Assembly (NCBI GenBank): GCA_964458485.1
Contig: CAYWJA010000013.1
Span: 1 to 40,866 of the forward strand
From: CAYWJA01 sp964458485
GTDB taxonomy: Bacteria > Patescibacteriota > Gracilibacteria > UM-FILTER-43-11
Reading direction: 5' to 3'
Length of the DNA: 40,866 nt
The notes beneath the pieces were generated by a model. It was not told the origin of the DNA, made no database searches, and saw nothing but the letters and a program-made list of their open reading frames with translations. Below are positions 30,884 through 38,293 of the stretch, one piece after another. Position 1 is the stretch's first letter. Each line of letters begins with the position of its first letter. A program made the position numbers and the translations under genes.

Positions 30884-31330
30884 ATGAAAAAGATAGTAAT
30901 AGGCTCCGATCATGCGGGCTATCAAATGAAGGAAAGAATTAAAAAGGAACTGGGAGACCAGTATGATTTTGTTGATATGGGCCCGGGCAATGAAGACAGT
31001 GTTGATTATCCAGTTTTCGCAGAAAAAGTTGCACAACAGGTCGCGGTAACTCCGGGTAGTCAGGGTGTACTTGTTTGCGGATCAGGAGTTGGGGTTTCTA
31101 TTGCAGCCAATAAAGTTCATGGCATTCGTGCGGCATTAGCTTACGATAAAAAAGTTGCAGAAATGTCTCGCTTGCACAACGATGCAAATATAATTGCTAC
31201 CGCAGGTCGTATGGATACAGTGGATGACCCTGTAGATATTGTCCGCACTTTTTTAGAAACAGATTTTTCTGGCGACGAGCGACACAAACGTCGTATTGAT
31301 GAGATGATGGAGATTGAAAATCATAACTGA
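30884..31330 (+). CDS. rpiB: Ribose-5-phosphate isomerase B
   Basis: 148 residues, normal length. Interconverts ribose 5-phosphate and ribulose 5-phosphate. Family marks: IVIGSDHAGYQMKERIK at the N-terminus, LVCGSGVGVSIAANKVHGIR holding the active-site Cys, and RLHNDANIIATAGR. The sugar-phosphate ligands His/Asp/Arg are in place. It ends in TGA at the expected position, which supports the standard code. It forms a functional pair with rpe next door: the two enzymes sit on either side of ribulose 5-phosphate in the pentose phosphate pathway. Confidence 0.96.
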   Translation: MKKIVIGSDHAGYQMKERIKKELGDQYDFVDMGPGNEDSVDYPVFAEKVAQQVAVTPGSQGVLVCGSGVGVSIAANKVHGIRAALAYDKKVAEMSRLHNDANIIATAGRMDTVDDPVDIVRTFLETDFSGDERHKRRIDEMMEIENHN

Positions 31331-31339
31331 TTTTCATTT

Positions 31340-31471
31340 TGGATTTTGCATTTCTGATTTCAGATTCACATTTAGCATTTTACATTTTGTAATCAACTAA
31401 CTAATTAGCTAGTAAATGCAGAATGCTAACTGGAACATGACAATGCGAAATCTGAGATGCGAAATACGAAA
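31340..31471. repeat. Intergenic palindrome of the TTTCTGATTTCAGA/GCGAAATCTGAGA family
   Basis: Left arm GCATTTCTGATTTCAGATTC, then TTTAGCATTTTACATTT. Centre AACTAACTAATTAGCTAG. Right arm AAATGCAGAATGCTAA, then GCGAAATCTGAGATGCGAAA. It lies between rpiB and rpe. Confidence 0.7.
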
Positions 31472-31473
31472 TT

Positions 31474-32136
31474 ATGCAAGTATCATTCCGTACAATTAAG
31501 CCAAAGATAAAAATAGCTCCATCAATCCTAGGGGCAGATTATGGTGATCTAAATCATCATCTTAAAAAACTGGAACCATTTTCCGATATGTTCCACGTGG
31601 ATGTGATGGATGGAAATTTTGTGCCAAATCTCTCTATTGGCGCAATGGTTGTTGATAGAATTAAAACTTCGGTGCCATTGGATTGTCATTTAATGATTAA
31701 TAATCCGGACCAATATATTGAAGGTTTTGCTAAAGCTGGCGCAAAATGGATTACAATACATCAGGAGGCTAGCAAAGACCTTAAAAAAGATATTGAATTT
31801 ATCCACAGCTTTGGTTGTCTTGCTGGGGTTTCTATTAATCCTGCAACACCTGTAAAAAAGATAGAAAAGGTATTGCCAATGGTAGATCTCGTACTTATAA
31901 TGTCTGTTGTGCCAGGCTTTGGAGGTCAGAATTTTATGCCGGAAGTCCTTGTAAAAATTAAAGAAATTCGCATGAAATACCCTGACCTCGATATTGCTAT
32001 CGATGGGGGAATTGATGACAAGACTGCCCCATATGCAAAAAAAGCTGGTGCCAATATATTTGTTGCTGGTTCTTATATCTTAAAGGCTGATGATCCGAAG
32101 GCGGCGGCTAAAAAATTGAGGGAATCTGTTAGTTAA
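31474..32136 (+). CDS. rpe: Ribulose-phosphate 3-epimerase
   Basis: 220 residues, TIM-barrel enzyme converting ribulose 5-phosphate to xylulose 5-phosphate. Typical motifs: IAPSILGADYGDL, FHVDVMDGNFVPNLSIG, LDCHLMI, VLIMSVVPGFGGQNFMPEVL and IDGGIDDKTAPYAKKAGAN with GSYI. All metal-binding and catalytic residues (His, Asp pair, His) appear intact. Separated from rpiB by a spacer palindrome. Very confident. Confidence 0.97.
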   Translation: MQVSFRTIKPKIKIAPSILGADYGDLNHHLKKLEPFSDMFHVDVMDGNFVPNLSIGAMVVDRIKTSVPLDCHLMINNPDQYIEGFAKAGAKWITIHQEASKDLKKDIEFIHSFGCLAGVSINPATPVKKIEKVLPMVDLVLIMSVVPGFGGQNFMPEVLVKIKEIRMKYPDLDIAIDGGIDDKTAPYAKKAGANIFVAGSYILKADDPKAAAKKLRESVS

Positions 32137-32146
32137 TTAATTTAGA

Positions 32147-32338
32147 ATGTCTCCAATAAGTAAAGTTGAAACTGGCGAAATGCATGATCCTAATGGGGTC
32201 TTGCCTATACTCCGAAGAGGACTTAGTAGTGATGAACTTGCTTCATTAGATATTAATCCGGCATTTTTTTCACGTATCGATGCAGAGAATATTGTTAGCA
32301 TGATTCGTAGAAAAGCTGGGGAGGTGCCGAGGAATTAA
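32147..32338 (+). CDS. Small hypothetical protein
   Basis: 63 residues, 10 bases after rpe and therefore probably on its transcript. MSPISKVETGEMHDPNGVLP, then LRRGLSSDELASLDINPAFF and a basic helix. Not recognised. Codon use is native. Could be a true small protein or a spurious frame. Confidence 0.4.
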   Translation: MSPISKVETGEMHDPNGVLPILRRGLSSDELASLDINPAFFSRIDAENIVSMIRRKAGEVPRN

Positions 32339-32363
32339 ATCAATTTGCATTCAGGTGTACGAT

Positions 32364-32597
32364 TTACAGCAAATGATCCCCCTTTCTCAAGCTTAACCAT
32401 CCCAACACCATAAATGCGCCTAGTGCGATGGCTAGCCAAAGGAAGGTTGCGGGGAGAAAGTGGAAGGCTATCGCAAGTACGATGCAGCTTATTATGCGTG
32501 CAATGCTCAAATGCACCTCGCGGTTTATATGAAAATGAATTGGGTGGATTTTGTTACTATGGCCGAATAGGTATGAATCTGTAAAAGTGCGGTGCAT
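32364..32597 (-). CDS. Small membrane protein
   Basis: 77 residues: a His-rich soluble N-terminus (NKIHPIHFHINREVHLSIA), then two membrane segments (ARIISCIVLAIAFHFL and FLWLAIALGAFMVLGWLSL) and a short basic tail. Convergent to the gene ending at 32338. The regular hairpin of two membrane helices argues it is real. Family not certain; it resembles small inner-membrane proteins of unknown function. Confidence 0.5.
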   Translation of the reverse strand: MHRTFTDSYLFGHSNKIHPIHFHINREVHLSIARIISCIVLAIAFHFLPATFLWLAIALGAFMVLGWLSLRKGDHLL

Positions 32598-32648
32598 GTT
32601 ATCGGTAAGGCGATTGAATAGTTCGGTTAACCATATATAAATTACTTT

Positions 32649-32842
32649 TTGTCATCCCCGATTTAGTCGGAGATCTAGTGATTGGGTGATGGATATATTA
32701 CCAATATACTAATAGTCTTATTTACCGAATATACGAACAACAGACGCAATATCAGTAAATATGATAATGAGTCAATCAGTGTTATAACCATAATACCTTT
32801 ACTTAGATTCCTCCCGATGCCATCGGGACGGGAATGACAAAG
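32649..32842. repeat. Diverged MITE-like element with GTCATCC ends
   Basis: TTTGTCATCCCCGATTTAG near 32649 is inverted imperfectly at the right end, which reads CCCGATGCCATCGGGACGGG then AATGACAAA. The interior is AT-rich with small inverted pairs. It is related to 20197-20371. Confidence 0.55.
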
Positions 32843-32929
32843 AGAAAAATAATCCTTCATATAATTATTATTGTTTTTGTAGGAATAATATAATGAGGGG
32901 TAATTTCGAGATTCACGGTATGCATTTAA

Positions 32930-32958
32930 TTGATTACAATCTCTTTTTATGTTATAAT
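32930..32958 (+). promoter_or_regulatory. Promoter for the GDPD-family gene
   Basis: TTGATT (32930-32935), 17 bases, TATAAT (32953-32958), 22 bases before the start codon at 32981. Confidence 0.5.
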
Positions 32959-32980
32959 TAATAGATAATATAATTATAAG

Positions 32981-34591
32981 ATGTTAGCAACACCAATATA
33001 TAAAAAATCTCATCATAAGTATCATAAAATACAAAGTATTTTGCCTTTGCGTGTAGAGGTATTTCGATCAGTTTTAAATAGGGGTGGTAAACTTCTAAAA
33101 AAGTGGCAGAAGAAAGTTAATCTAAAGAAGTCTGTTGATTTAGAGATTGAGTATATAAGAAGGGCAATTGTTAAGGCTCGTATTGTTGCACATGAACAAG
33201 CTCGCATTGCTGATATGTTAAAAAGATCAATAAAGCCAAATGCTAAATTTACCAAGTTTAGTCAGTATTTAGATAAAAAATTAAATATTACTAAATTTGA
33301 TGGCACAGAAGGGATGGAGGAATATTTATGCCTCGAAGATGAGACATCTAAATCAGTTTCAGAGGGTTTTGATATAGCCTTGAATGCATATCTGCGTGAA
33401 AATTTTAGAGAATTCATTGCTGATAGCAATATTTCAATAGCCGATAAAAAATACCTCATAGAAAAAGTTGATCTTGCAATTGATTATTTATACCAGCTTA
33501 GGATTCGCCCTGTACTTGCACATCGCATTCGTGGATTTGGAGGAAAAAGAAATTTTAATGAAGCAACCAAAGGTGCATTAAAAGATGCATTAAGTCGTCA
33601 TATATCCGAAATAGAGTTTGATTTAAGGGCTACTAAAGATAAGCATCCAATCATTCATCATAATGCAACTTTAGGTGCTACAGCAGGTCAACCTCACCAC
33701 ATAAAAGATTTAACAGTTAAGGAATTAACAAAAATTAAACTACTAAATGGTGAAAAATTAGCAACATTACGTGATGCTTTTGAGTTGGTAAATAAATATG
33801 ACAATAAAGTAACAAAAATTCGCATTGAAATTAAAGATTTTGATATTGCAATGATCAATGAAGTATTAGAGCTTATTGATAAATATAATTTTGAACATAG
33901 GGTCAAAATTCAATCTTGGTTTTTTCAGGTTCTACAATATATGTATGAAGAAAGATCAGATCTGCAATATATTTTATGCTATTCACCGGTTGTGCGTTTT
34001 TTTTCTGATTTTTCTAATCGTATTATAGCCTTGGCCCGTGGGTATGTTAAACGTGGTACATCTATTTTACATCGCCTAAAAAAGAAGAATATAAAAAAAC
34101 GTTTACACTCATTTGCTAATAAAAAGTGTGTGTATTCAGATGGCGATGAAGTAATGGAGGCAAGTCTTGTTTTTGATGCAGATTTACATTGGAAAGATAT
34201 GAAAGCAAGAAAGGCAGAGCTTGTAGGCATACATGCGATGAGTTATGGCGGAACGTCATTTGTAAAAAATCCTGAAATGTCTTCAATGACAAGAGTTCTT
34301 AAGTATGGAAGCATAAATGTAATGGCAATGGAGAAAGCTTTTTACGGATGGATAAGAAAAATTCCTTTTCTATTTAGAATAGTAAGGGCAGTTCATTTGT
34401 TTTTTAGAAAATTTACAAAATTTGATGAATTTGCCAGAGACTGCGAGAGGCACGGAATTGGTATAGATTTATTTGGTCTAAAAAATGAGGAAGAAATGGA
34501 ATATTACTATAATAGATTCGAAAAAAATGGTTTAAAACTTGGTACGGTTTGTTGCAGTAGTAAAGAGGGTGTGCCTGTTTTGGAACTTTAA
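32981..34591 (+). CDS. Glycerophosphodiester phosphodiesterase-domain protein
   Basis: 536 residues. The middle (about 175-320) is a GDPD TIM-barrel: VLAHRIRGFGG, then EIEFDLRATKDKHPIIHH with catalytic Glu/Asp and the second His, LKDLTVKELTKIKLLNG-like strand and TKIRIEIKDF. The enzyme class splits glycerophosphodiesters into glycerol 3-phosphate and an alcohol. The N-terminal ~170 residues are basic and helical and unassigned. A basic insertion (about 350-500; RGTSILHRLKKKNIKKRLHS) interrupts the barrel before its closing strand IGIDLFGLKNEEEMEYYYNR. No signal peptide. Probably phospholipid salvage or remodelling at the membrane; the size and insertion are unusual. Confidence 0.75.
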   Translation: MLATPIYKKSHHKYHKIQSILPLRVEVFRSVLNRGGKLLKKWQKKVNLKKSVDLEIEYIRRAIVKARIVAHEQARIADMLKRSIKPNAKFTKFSQYLDKKLNITKFDGTEGMEEYLCLEDETSKSVSEGFDIALNAYLRENFREFIADSNISIADKKYLIEKVDLAIDYLYQLRIRPVLAHRIRGFGGKRNFNEATKGALKDALSRHISEIEFDLRATKDKHPIIHHNATLGATAGQPHHIKDLTVKELTKIKLLNGEKLATLRDAFELVNKYDNKVTKIRIEIKDFDIAMINEVLELIDKYNFEHRVKIQSWFFQVLQYMYEERSDLQYILCYSPVVRFFSDFSNRIIALARGYVKRGTSILHRLKKKNIKKRLHSFANKKCVYSDGDEVMEASLVFDADLHWKDMKARKAELVGIHAMSYGGTSFVKNPEMSSMTRVLKYGSINVMAMEKAFYGWIRKIPFLFRIVRAVHLFFRKFTKFDEFARDCERHGIGIDLFGLKNEEEMEYYYNRFEKNGLKLGTVCCSSKEGVPVLEL

Positions 34592-34637
34592 AGCTTATTT
34601 GGTTCTAATGGATCGGGTAACATAAAATATACAGGTG

Positions 34638-34710
34638 CACAAAAAATGGGGGTCCCCAGAAAATGTGAAAGGACCCTGATCGAAGTCGAAGGGGACTGTA
34701 TTTTCTGGGG
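34638..34710. repeat. Hairpin and left copy of an inverted repeat flanking tRNA-Arg
   Basis: CCCCAGAAAAT (34654-34664) pairs perfectly with ATTTTCTGGGG (34700-34710), enclosing GACCCTGATCGAAGTCGAAG. The stretch CACAAAAAATGGGGGTCCCC (34638-34657) reappears inverted at 34982-35003 on the far side of the tRNA. Confidence 0.55.
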
Positions 34711-34793
34711 TAGGGGTTCCAAATTGTGGCGTAACCTGAAGAAGTCCTGAGTTCATCGAAGGAATTCGTAATATGAAGCCCAATTTGGGGATG

Positions 34794-34869
34794 TGGTGCG
34801 CCTAGCAGGAATCGAACCTGCGACCTCCCGGACCGCAACCGGACGCTCTATCCACTGAGCTACAGGCGC
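34794..34869 (-). tRNA. tRNA-Arg, anticodon GCG, CCA encoded
   Basis: A 76-nt cloverleaf. Acceptor GCGCCTG/TAGGCGC, D arm GCTCAGTGGATAGAGC, anticodon arm TCCGG-TTGCGGT-CCGGG giving GCG (reads CGC/CGU), and T arm GCAGG-TTCGATT-CCTGC. Discriminator A and 3' CCA are encoded. A GCG anticodon (normally A34/ACG read by inosine in bacteria) is less usual for Arg and hints that TadA-type editing is not used for this box, or that a second Arg tRNA exists elsewhere. Confidence 0.95.
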
Positions 34870-34899
34870 TAATTTATTTGCTCCAGCTTACACAAATGT

Positions 34900-35100
34900 C
34901 TTCGTAAACTTCGTCATTTGTTTCAACTTACGCAAATTGTTTACCCCACGAAATTCGCTCACTACGCTCGCTTCACATTTCGCGGGGTCCCCATTTTTTT
35001 GGGTGCTGCAGTTTACGTAAACGACTTCGTAAGCTACGTCGTTTACTTCAACTGTCGTGGGTCCCGCCTTTCTTCAGCGGGTTGGAAAATTCAAAAGCCC
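34900..35100. repeat. Hairpin-rich spacer with right copy of the tRNA-flanking inverted repeat
   Basis: It contains GGGGTCCCCATTTTTTTGGG (34982-35001, inverted against 34638-34657), CGAAATTCGCTCACTACGCT with TTTCGCGGGG, and AAACGAC...GTCGTTT around 35028-35053. No gene; repeated CTTCGTAA and ACGCTCGC-type words. Confidence 0.5.
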
Positions 35101-35210
35101 AGTCATTTTAGTACAAATTAGTATTAATAGGCAAATATAATTTTCCTTGCATTTTTTATAAAGTATATGGCATATTACAATCTAAATTTTAAAATTAACC
35201 AAAATAAATT

Positions 35211-35495
35211 ATGATGTATCCATCTTACAATAGTAATCCGCATCCAGCTTCTCCCCCAAATGATGAGCCGTCAGCTACAAGCATAATAGTCAGTTTAGAT
35301 ATATGTGAGGTGGGATATAATGTAGATATTAGAAATGCAGTATCTAAGGCTCTTCGTGGTGATCCAGAAGGTGCATTAAAGGATTTTAATAAATTAGACC
35401 TATCAAAATATGAGGGATCAAGTCGTTTTGGAAAATTTTATAGATTAGAAGATTGTGTAGAAAAAGTAAGGGAATATTTAGAAAGTTTAGTGTAA
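35211..35495 (+). CDS. Small hypothetical protein
   Basis: 94 residues, unrecognised. A Pro/Ser/Asn-rich N-terminus (MMYPSYNSNPHPASPPNDEP) precedes a small folded part with SIIVSLDICEVGYNVDIRNA, AVSKALRGDPEGALKDFNKL and a C-terminal helix. No signal or membrane segment. The AAAATAAATT leader before ATG is typical of native genes here. Precedes ftsE by ~170 bases. Confidence 0.55.
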   Translation: MMYPSYNSNPHPASPPNDEPSATSIIVSLDICEVGYNVDIRNAVSKALRGDPEGALKDFNKLDLSKYEGSSRFGKFYRLEDCVEKVREYLESLV

Positions 35496-35662
35496 GAATA
35501 TATTAAATTAAATATAATTTTTATTTGAAATAATAATTTCTCTTTCGCTTTTTTGATGGATTCTTTAAAATAGTCTCAGGTGCGAGTCTTAATTGGTAAA
35601 TTGGTTAGCCTTGAGACTTGATCCCGACTTATCGGGAGCACTTGAGACTTAATTTTAAAAGA

Positions 35663-36310
35663 ATGATCTCCTTCCACAACGTAACAAAATCATATAGCAG
35701 ACATACGGTTTTAGATAATGTAAATTTTGAAATTCATCCAAATGAATTGGTGGTTTTAAATGGTGCGTCCGGGGCTGGTAAGTCAACTGTAGTCGCGCTT
35801 ATGATGGGTTCGGAGAAGCCAGATAGCGGAACTATTGAAGTTGATGATGTAGTGGTGAATGAAATGGATCAAAAAACCCTTCAATTCTATCGTCGTAAAT
35901 TAGGTGTTGTATATCAGGATTATAAATTACTTCCCAAAAAAACTGTTTTTGAAAATGTCGCATTCGCAATGGAGGTTTGCGAAGAGCCAATGGATGTAAT
36001 TCAACAACGCGTACCAGAAGTATTAAGTAAGGTTGGTTTATTTGCATTTAAGAATAGGTTTCCAAGTCAACTTTCCGGAGGAGAAAGACAGCGTCTTGCA
36101 ATTGCCAGAGCTTTGGTTCATAATCCGCGCCTGCTGATCGCCGATGAACCTACAGGTAATCTTGATGAAGAAAATGTACGTGGAATTATTGATTTATTTA
36201 AAAAGCTTCATGAAGAAGGTGCCACTATTCTTTTAACTACACATGACCCTCTTATTCATGGGTTATTGGCATGCAGAACTCTTAATGTTAAGAATGGACA
36301 CATTAACTAA
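35663..36310 (+). CDS. ftsE: Cell-division ABC-transporter ATPase FtsE
   Basis: 215 residues from ATG 35663 (MISFHNVTKSYSRH), the conserved FtsE start; an upstream in-frame ATG lies in a repeat. Walker A GASGAGKST, Q-loop VYQDYKLLPKKTVFENVAFA, signature LSGGERQRLAIARAL, Walker B LLIADEPTGNLD and switch LLTTHDP are all intact. FtsE normally works with membrane partner FtsX, signalling to septal peptidoglycan hydrolases. No ftsX follows; the next gene is purM, so the pair is split in this genome. Confidence 0.92.
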   Translation: MISFHNVTKSYSRHTVLDNVNFEIHPNELVVLNGASGAGKSTVVALMMGSEKPDSGTIEVDDVVVNEMDQKTLQFYRRKLGVVYQDYKLLPKKTVFENVAFAMEVCEEPMDVIQQRVPEVLSKVGLFAFKNRFPSQLSGGERQRLAIARALVHNPRLLIADEPTGNLDEENVRGIIDLFKKLHEEGATILLTTHDPLIHGLLACRTLNVKNGHIN

Positions 36311-36450
36311 ATTTCGCATTTCGTATTTCTGATTTCGCAATCAAATTTGGCATTCTTCATTTGGCATTTTATTTGATTAATTAGCTGGTAAATGCAAAAT
36401 GCTAATTAGAAAATGACAATGCAAAATCTGAGATGCGAGATGCGAAATGA
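36309..36450. repeat. Intergenic palindrome with TTTCGCATTTCGTATTTCTG arms
   Basis: Left arm TTTCGCATTTCGTATTTCTG, inner TTTGGCATTTT, centre TTTGATTAATTAGCTGG, right arm AAATGCAAAATGCTAATT then AATCTGAGATGCGAGATGCG. It overlaps the ftsE stop by 2 bases. Family of 17538-17730 and 31340-31471. Confidence 0.7.
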
Positions 36451-36476
36451 AAATTTTATTCCATAAAATTTTATAA

Positions 36477-37511
36477 ATGACAACCTACAAAGACTCCGGA
36501 GTAGATATCGAACTTGGTGATCATTGTTCAAAAGTAGCCTATGAAGCAGCGCAGGCAACCTTTGCCGGGCGTAAAGGCATGATCGGAGAACCAGTATCCG
36601 ACGAAGGCGGGTTTACCGGCATGATGGATATGGGTGATTTTTATTTAATTCAAAATGATGATGGAGTGGGTACTAAAATTGAAGTAGCGGAAAAGATGCG
36701 CAAATTCGATACAATGGGTTACGATTTAATCGCCATGGTAGCCGATGATGGCATTTGTGTTGGTGCAGAAATTTTTTCTATAACAAATACTCTCGATTGC
36801 CCATCTCTCGACAAGGAAATAGTGGATGGGCTTATGGAGGGTTTAAAAAAGGCTGCCTTGGAACAGAAGATCGTGATACCCGGTGGTGAATTAGCTGAAC
36901 TCGGGGGGATGTTGAATGGTGCTGTGTGGAATGCAACTGCTGTTGGCATTGTTGAAAAAGATAAAATCATAACAGGTTCTGAGGTTCAGGAAGGGGATGC
37001 AGTTATTGTACTACGATCGGCCGGGATTCGATCCAATGGCCTAAGCCTTGCACGTATGATTTTAAAAAATAAATTTGGTGATGATTGGGTTCATCAGGAT
37101 TATGGTAATGGCAGGTTGTGGGGCGATGTTATTTTAACTCCTTCAAAAATTTATCATCGTGCAGTTCTTAATATCATTGGCGGTTATAAACAGGAACGAA
37201 AGGTAAATATAAAAGGCATTGTCCATAATACAGGAGGGGGGATTAAAGGAAATCTTCCACGGCTTTTAAAAAAGAAAGGCCTTGGTGCTGATTTAACAGA
37301 TTTACCAGAGCCACATGAATTTATGAAGAAATTGCAGGAGCTTGGCAACGTCACGAACGAAGAAGCTTACAAAACCTGGAATATGGGTGTGGGGATGATG
37401 ATGATTGTCGACCCATCTGATGTCGACCTAGTCATTTCGTCTTTGAATGACGAGGGGATTGATGCGGTTGTGGCAGGCAAAGTTACATCCGGCACTGATA
37501 TTAAATTTTAA
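36477..37511 (+). CDS. purM: Phosphoribosylformylglycinamidine cyclo-ligase (AIR synthetase)
   Basis: 344 residues, normal length. Uses ATP to close FGAM to AIR, step five of purine synthesis. It starts MTTYKDSGVDIELGDHCSK; other marks are NDDGVGTKIEVAEKM, DTMGYDLIAMVADDGICVGA, IPGGELAELGGM, RSAGIRSNGLSLARMI and the PurM-C part HNTGGGIKGNLPRLLKK with NMGVGMMMIV. No other purine gene is in view, and many reduced genomes of this type lack the pathway, so an incomplete route or salvage context is possible. AIR-synthase-like paralogues exist, but the match looks like PurM itself. Confidence 0.88.
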   Translation: MTTYKDSGVDIELGDHCSKVAYEAAQATFAGRKGMIGEPVSDEGGFTGMMDMGDFYLIQNDDGVGTKIEVAEKMRKFDTMGYDLIAMVADDGICVGAEIFSITNTLDCPSLDKEIVDGLMEGLKKAALEQKIVIPGGELAELGGMLNGAVWNATAVGIVEKDKIITGSEVQEGDAVIVLRSAGIRSNGLSLARMILKNKFGDDWVHQDYGNGRLWGDVILTPSKIYHRAVLNIIGGYKQERKVNIKGIVHNTGGGIKGNLPRLLKKKGLGADLTDLPEPHEFMKKLQELGNVTNEEAYKTWNMGVGMMMIVDPSDVDLVISSLNDEGIDAVVAGKVTSGTDIKF

Positions 37512-37656
37512 TTTCTTAATTACTCGATTACACAATTTCTCGATTAATCGAGCAATTAAAATTATTTGCATTCGCTTTTTTGTCGTGATATATAAACATC
37601 CTGATTAGATTTGTGAAGTTAGATTTTATTATTTTGTATTAACGTGAATATTTTGT

Positions 37657-38283
37657 ATGAAACATCGTAGTATTGAACGCAAACGTCTCCGGTTATCCGG
37701 ATACGATTATTCATCGGATGGATATTATTTTATTACGGTTTGTACACAAAATCGTGCATGTTTTTTTGGGAATGTGAAAAATGGAATAATGGGATTAAAT
37801 GACATTGGTTGTATTATTGCAAAATCTTGGCAGGATATTCCCAATCATTTTTGCGATGTACAATTGTATGATTGGGTTGTAATGCCAAATCATTTTCATG
37901 GGGTCATGGTTTTGGAACAACAATTTAACCATGATACGGTTGTTATTGGTATCCGTAAAACGGTAGGGGACGCAGATCTGCGTCCCCTACATTTGCAAAT
38001 ACAACAAAAAAACCGATGCGATCGTTCAAAAATGTTATTGCCAAAAATAATACATGGATTCAAATCATCTGTAACACGGATAATTAACAAATTAAACCCC
38101 CACACAGGATTCCAATGGCAACGATCATATTACGATCACATAATACGAAATGATAAATCGTTAGGTCATATATGTAATTACATATATGACAATCCATTCA
38201 AGTGGGAATTGGATGTTGAAAATGCAATAAATAATTTTTCCAAATCTGAAATTAAAAAACATTATGACAGTTTATTTGAATAA
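37657..38283 (+). CDS. REP-associated tyrosine transposase (RAYT, Y1_Tnp)
   Basis: 208 residues. Single-strand DNA transposase of the IS200/REP group, single copy, not flanked by its own IS ends. GYYFITVCTQNRACFFG is the opening strand, VVMPNHFHGVMVL gives the HUH metal site (near residues 77-80) and WQRSYYDHIIRNDKSLGHIC supplies the catalytic Tyr near 155. The C-terminus YIYDNPFKWELD is typical. RAYTs recognise GTAG-headed hairpins (REPs), the type scattered in frame through this window. One such palindrome (37963-37990) lies inside this gene and is read as VGDADLRP. Apparently intact. Confidence 0.9.
   Translation: MKHRSIERKRLRLSGYDYSSDGYYFITVCTQNRACFFGNVKNGIMGLNDIGCIIAKSWQDIPNHFCDVQLYDWVVMPNHFHGVMVLEQQFNHDTVVIGIRKTVGDADLRPLHLQIQQKNRCDRSKMLLPKIIHGFKSSVTRIINKLNPHTGFQWQRSYYDHIIRNDKSLGHICNYIYDNPFKWELDVENAINNFSKSEIKKHYDSLFE
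37963..37990 (+). repeat. 28-bp perfect REP palindrome inside the RAYT gene
   Basis: GTAGGGGACGCAGA followed by its exact complement inverted. It begins with GTAG in the coding direction and is translated as VGDADLRPL. It sits between the HUH motif and the catalytic tyrosine, in a region expected to be a surface loop. Confidence 0.8.
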
Positions 38284-38293
38284 TTTTTAAACC

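Noticed and set aside
34595..34838. Small minus-strand frames next to the tRNA
   Set aside because: They overlap the hairpins and the tRNA 3' end and have no start signal or protein-like composition.
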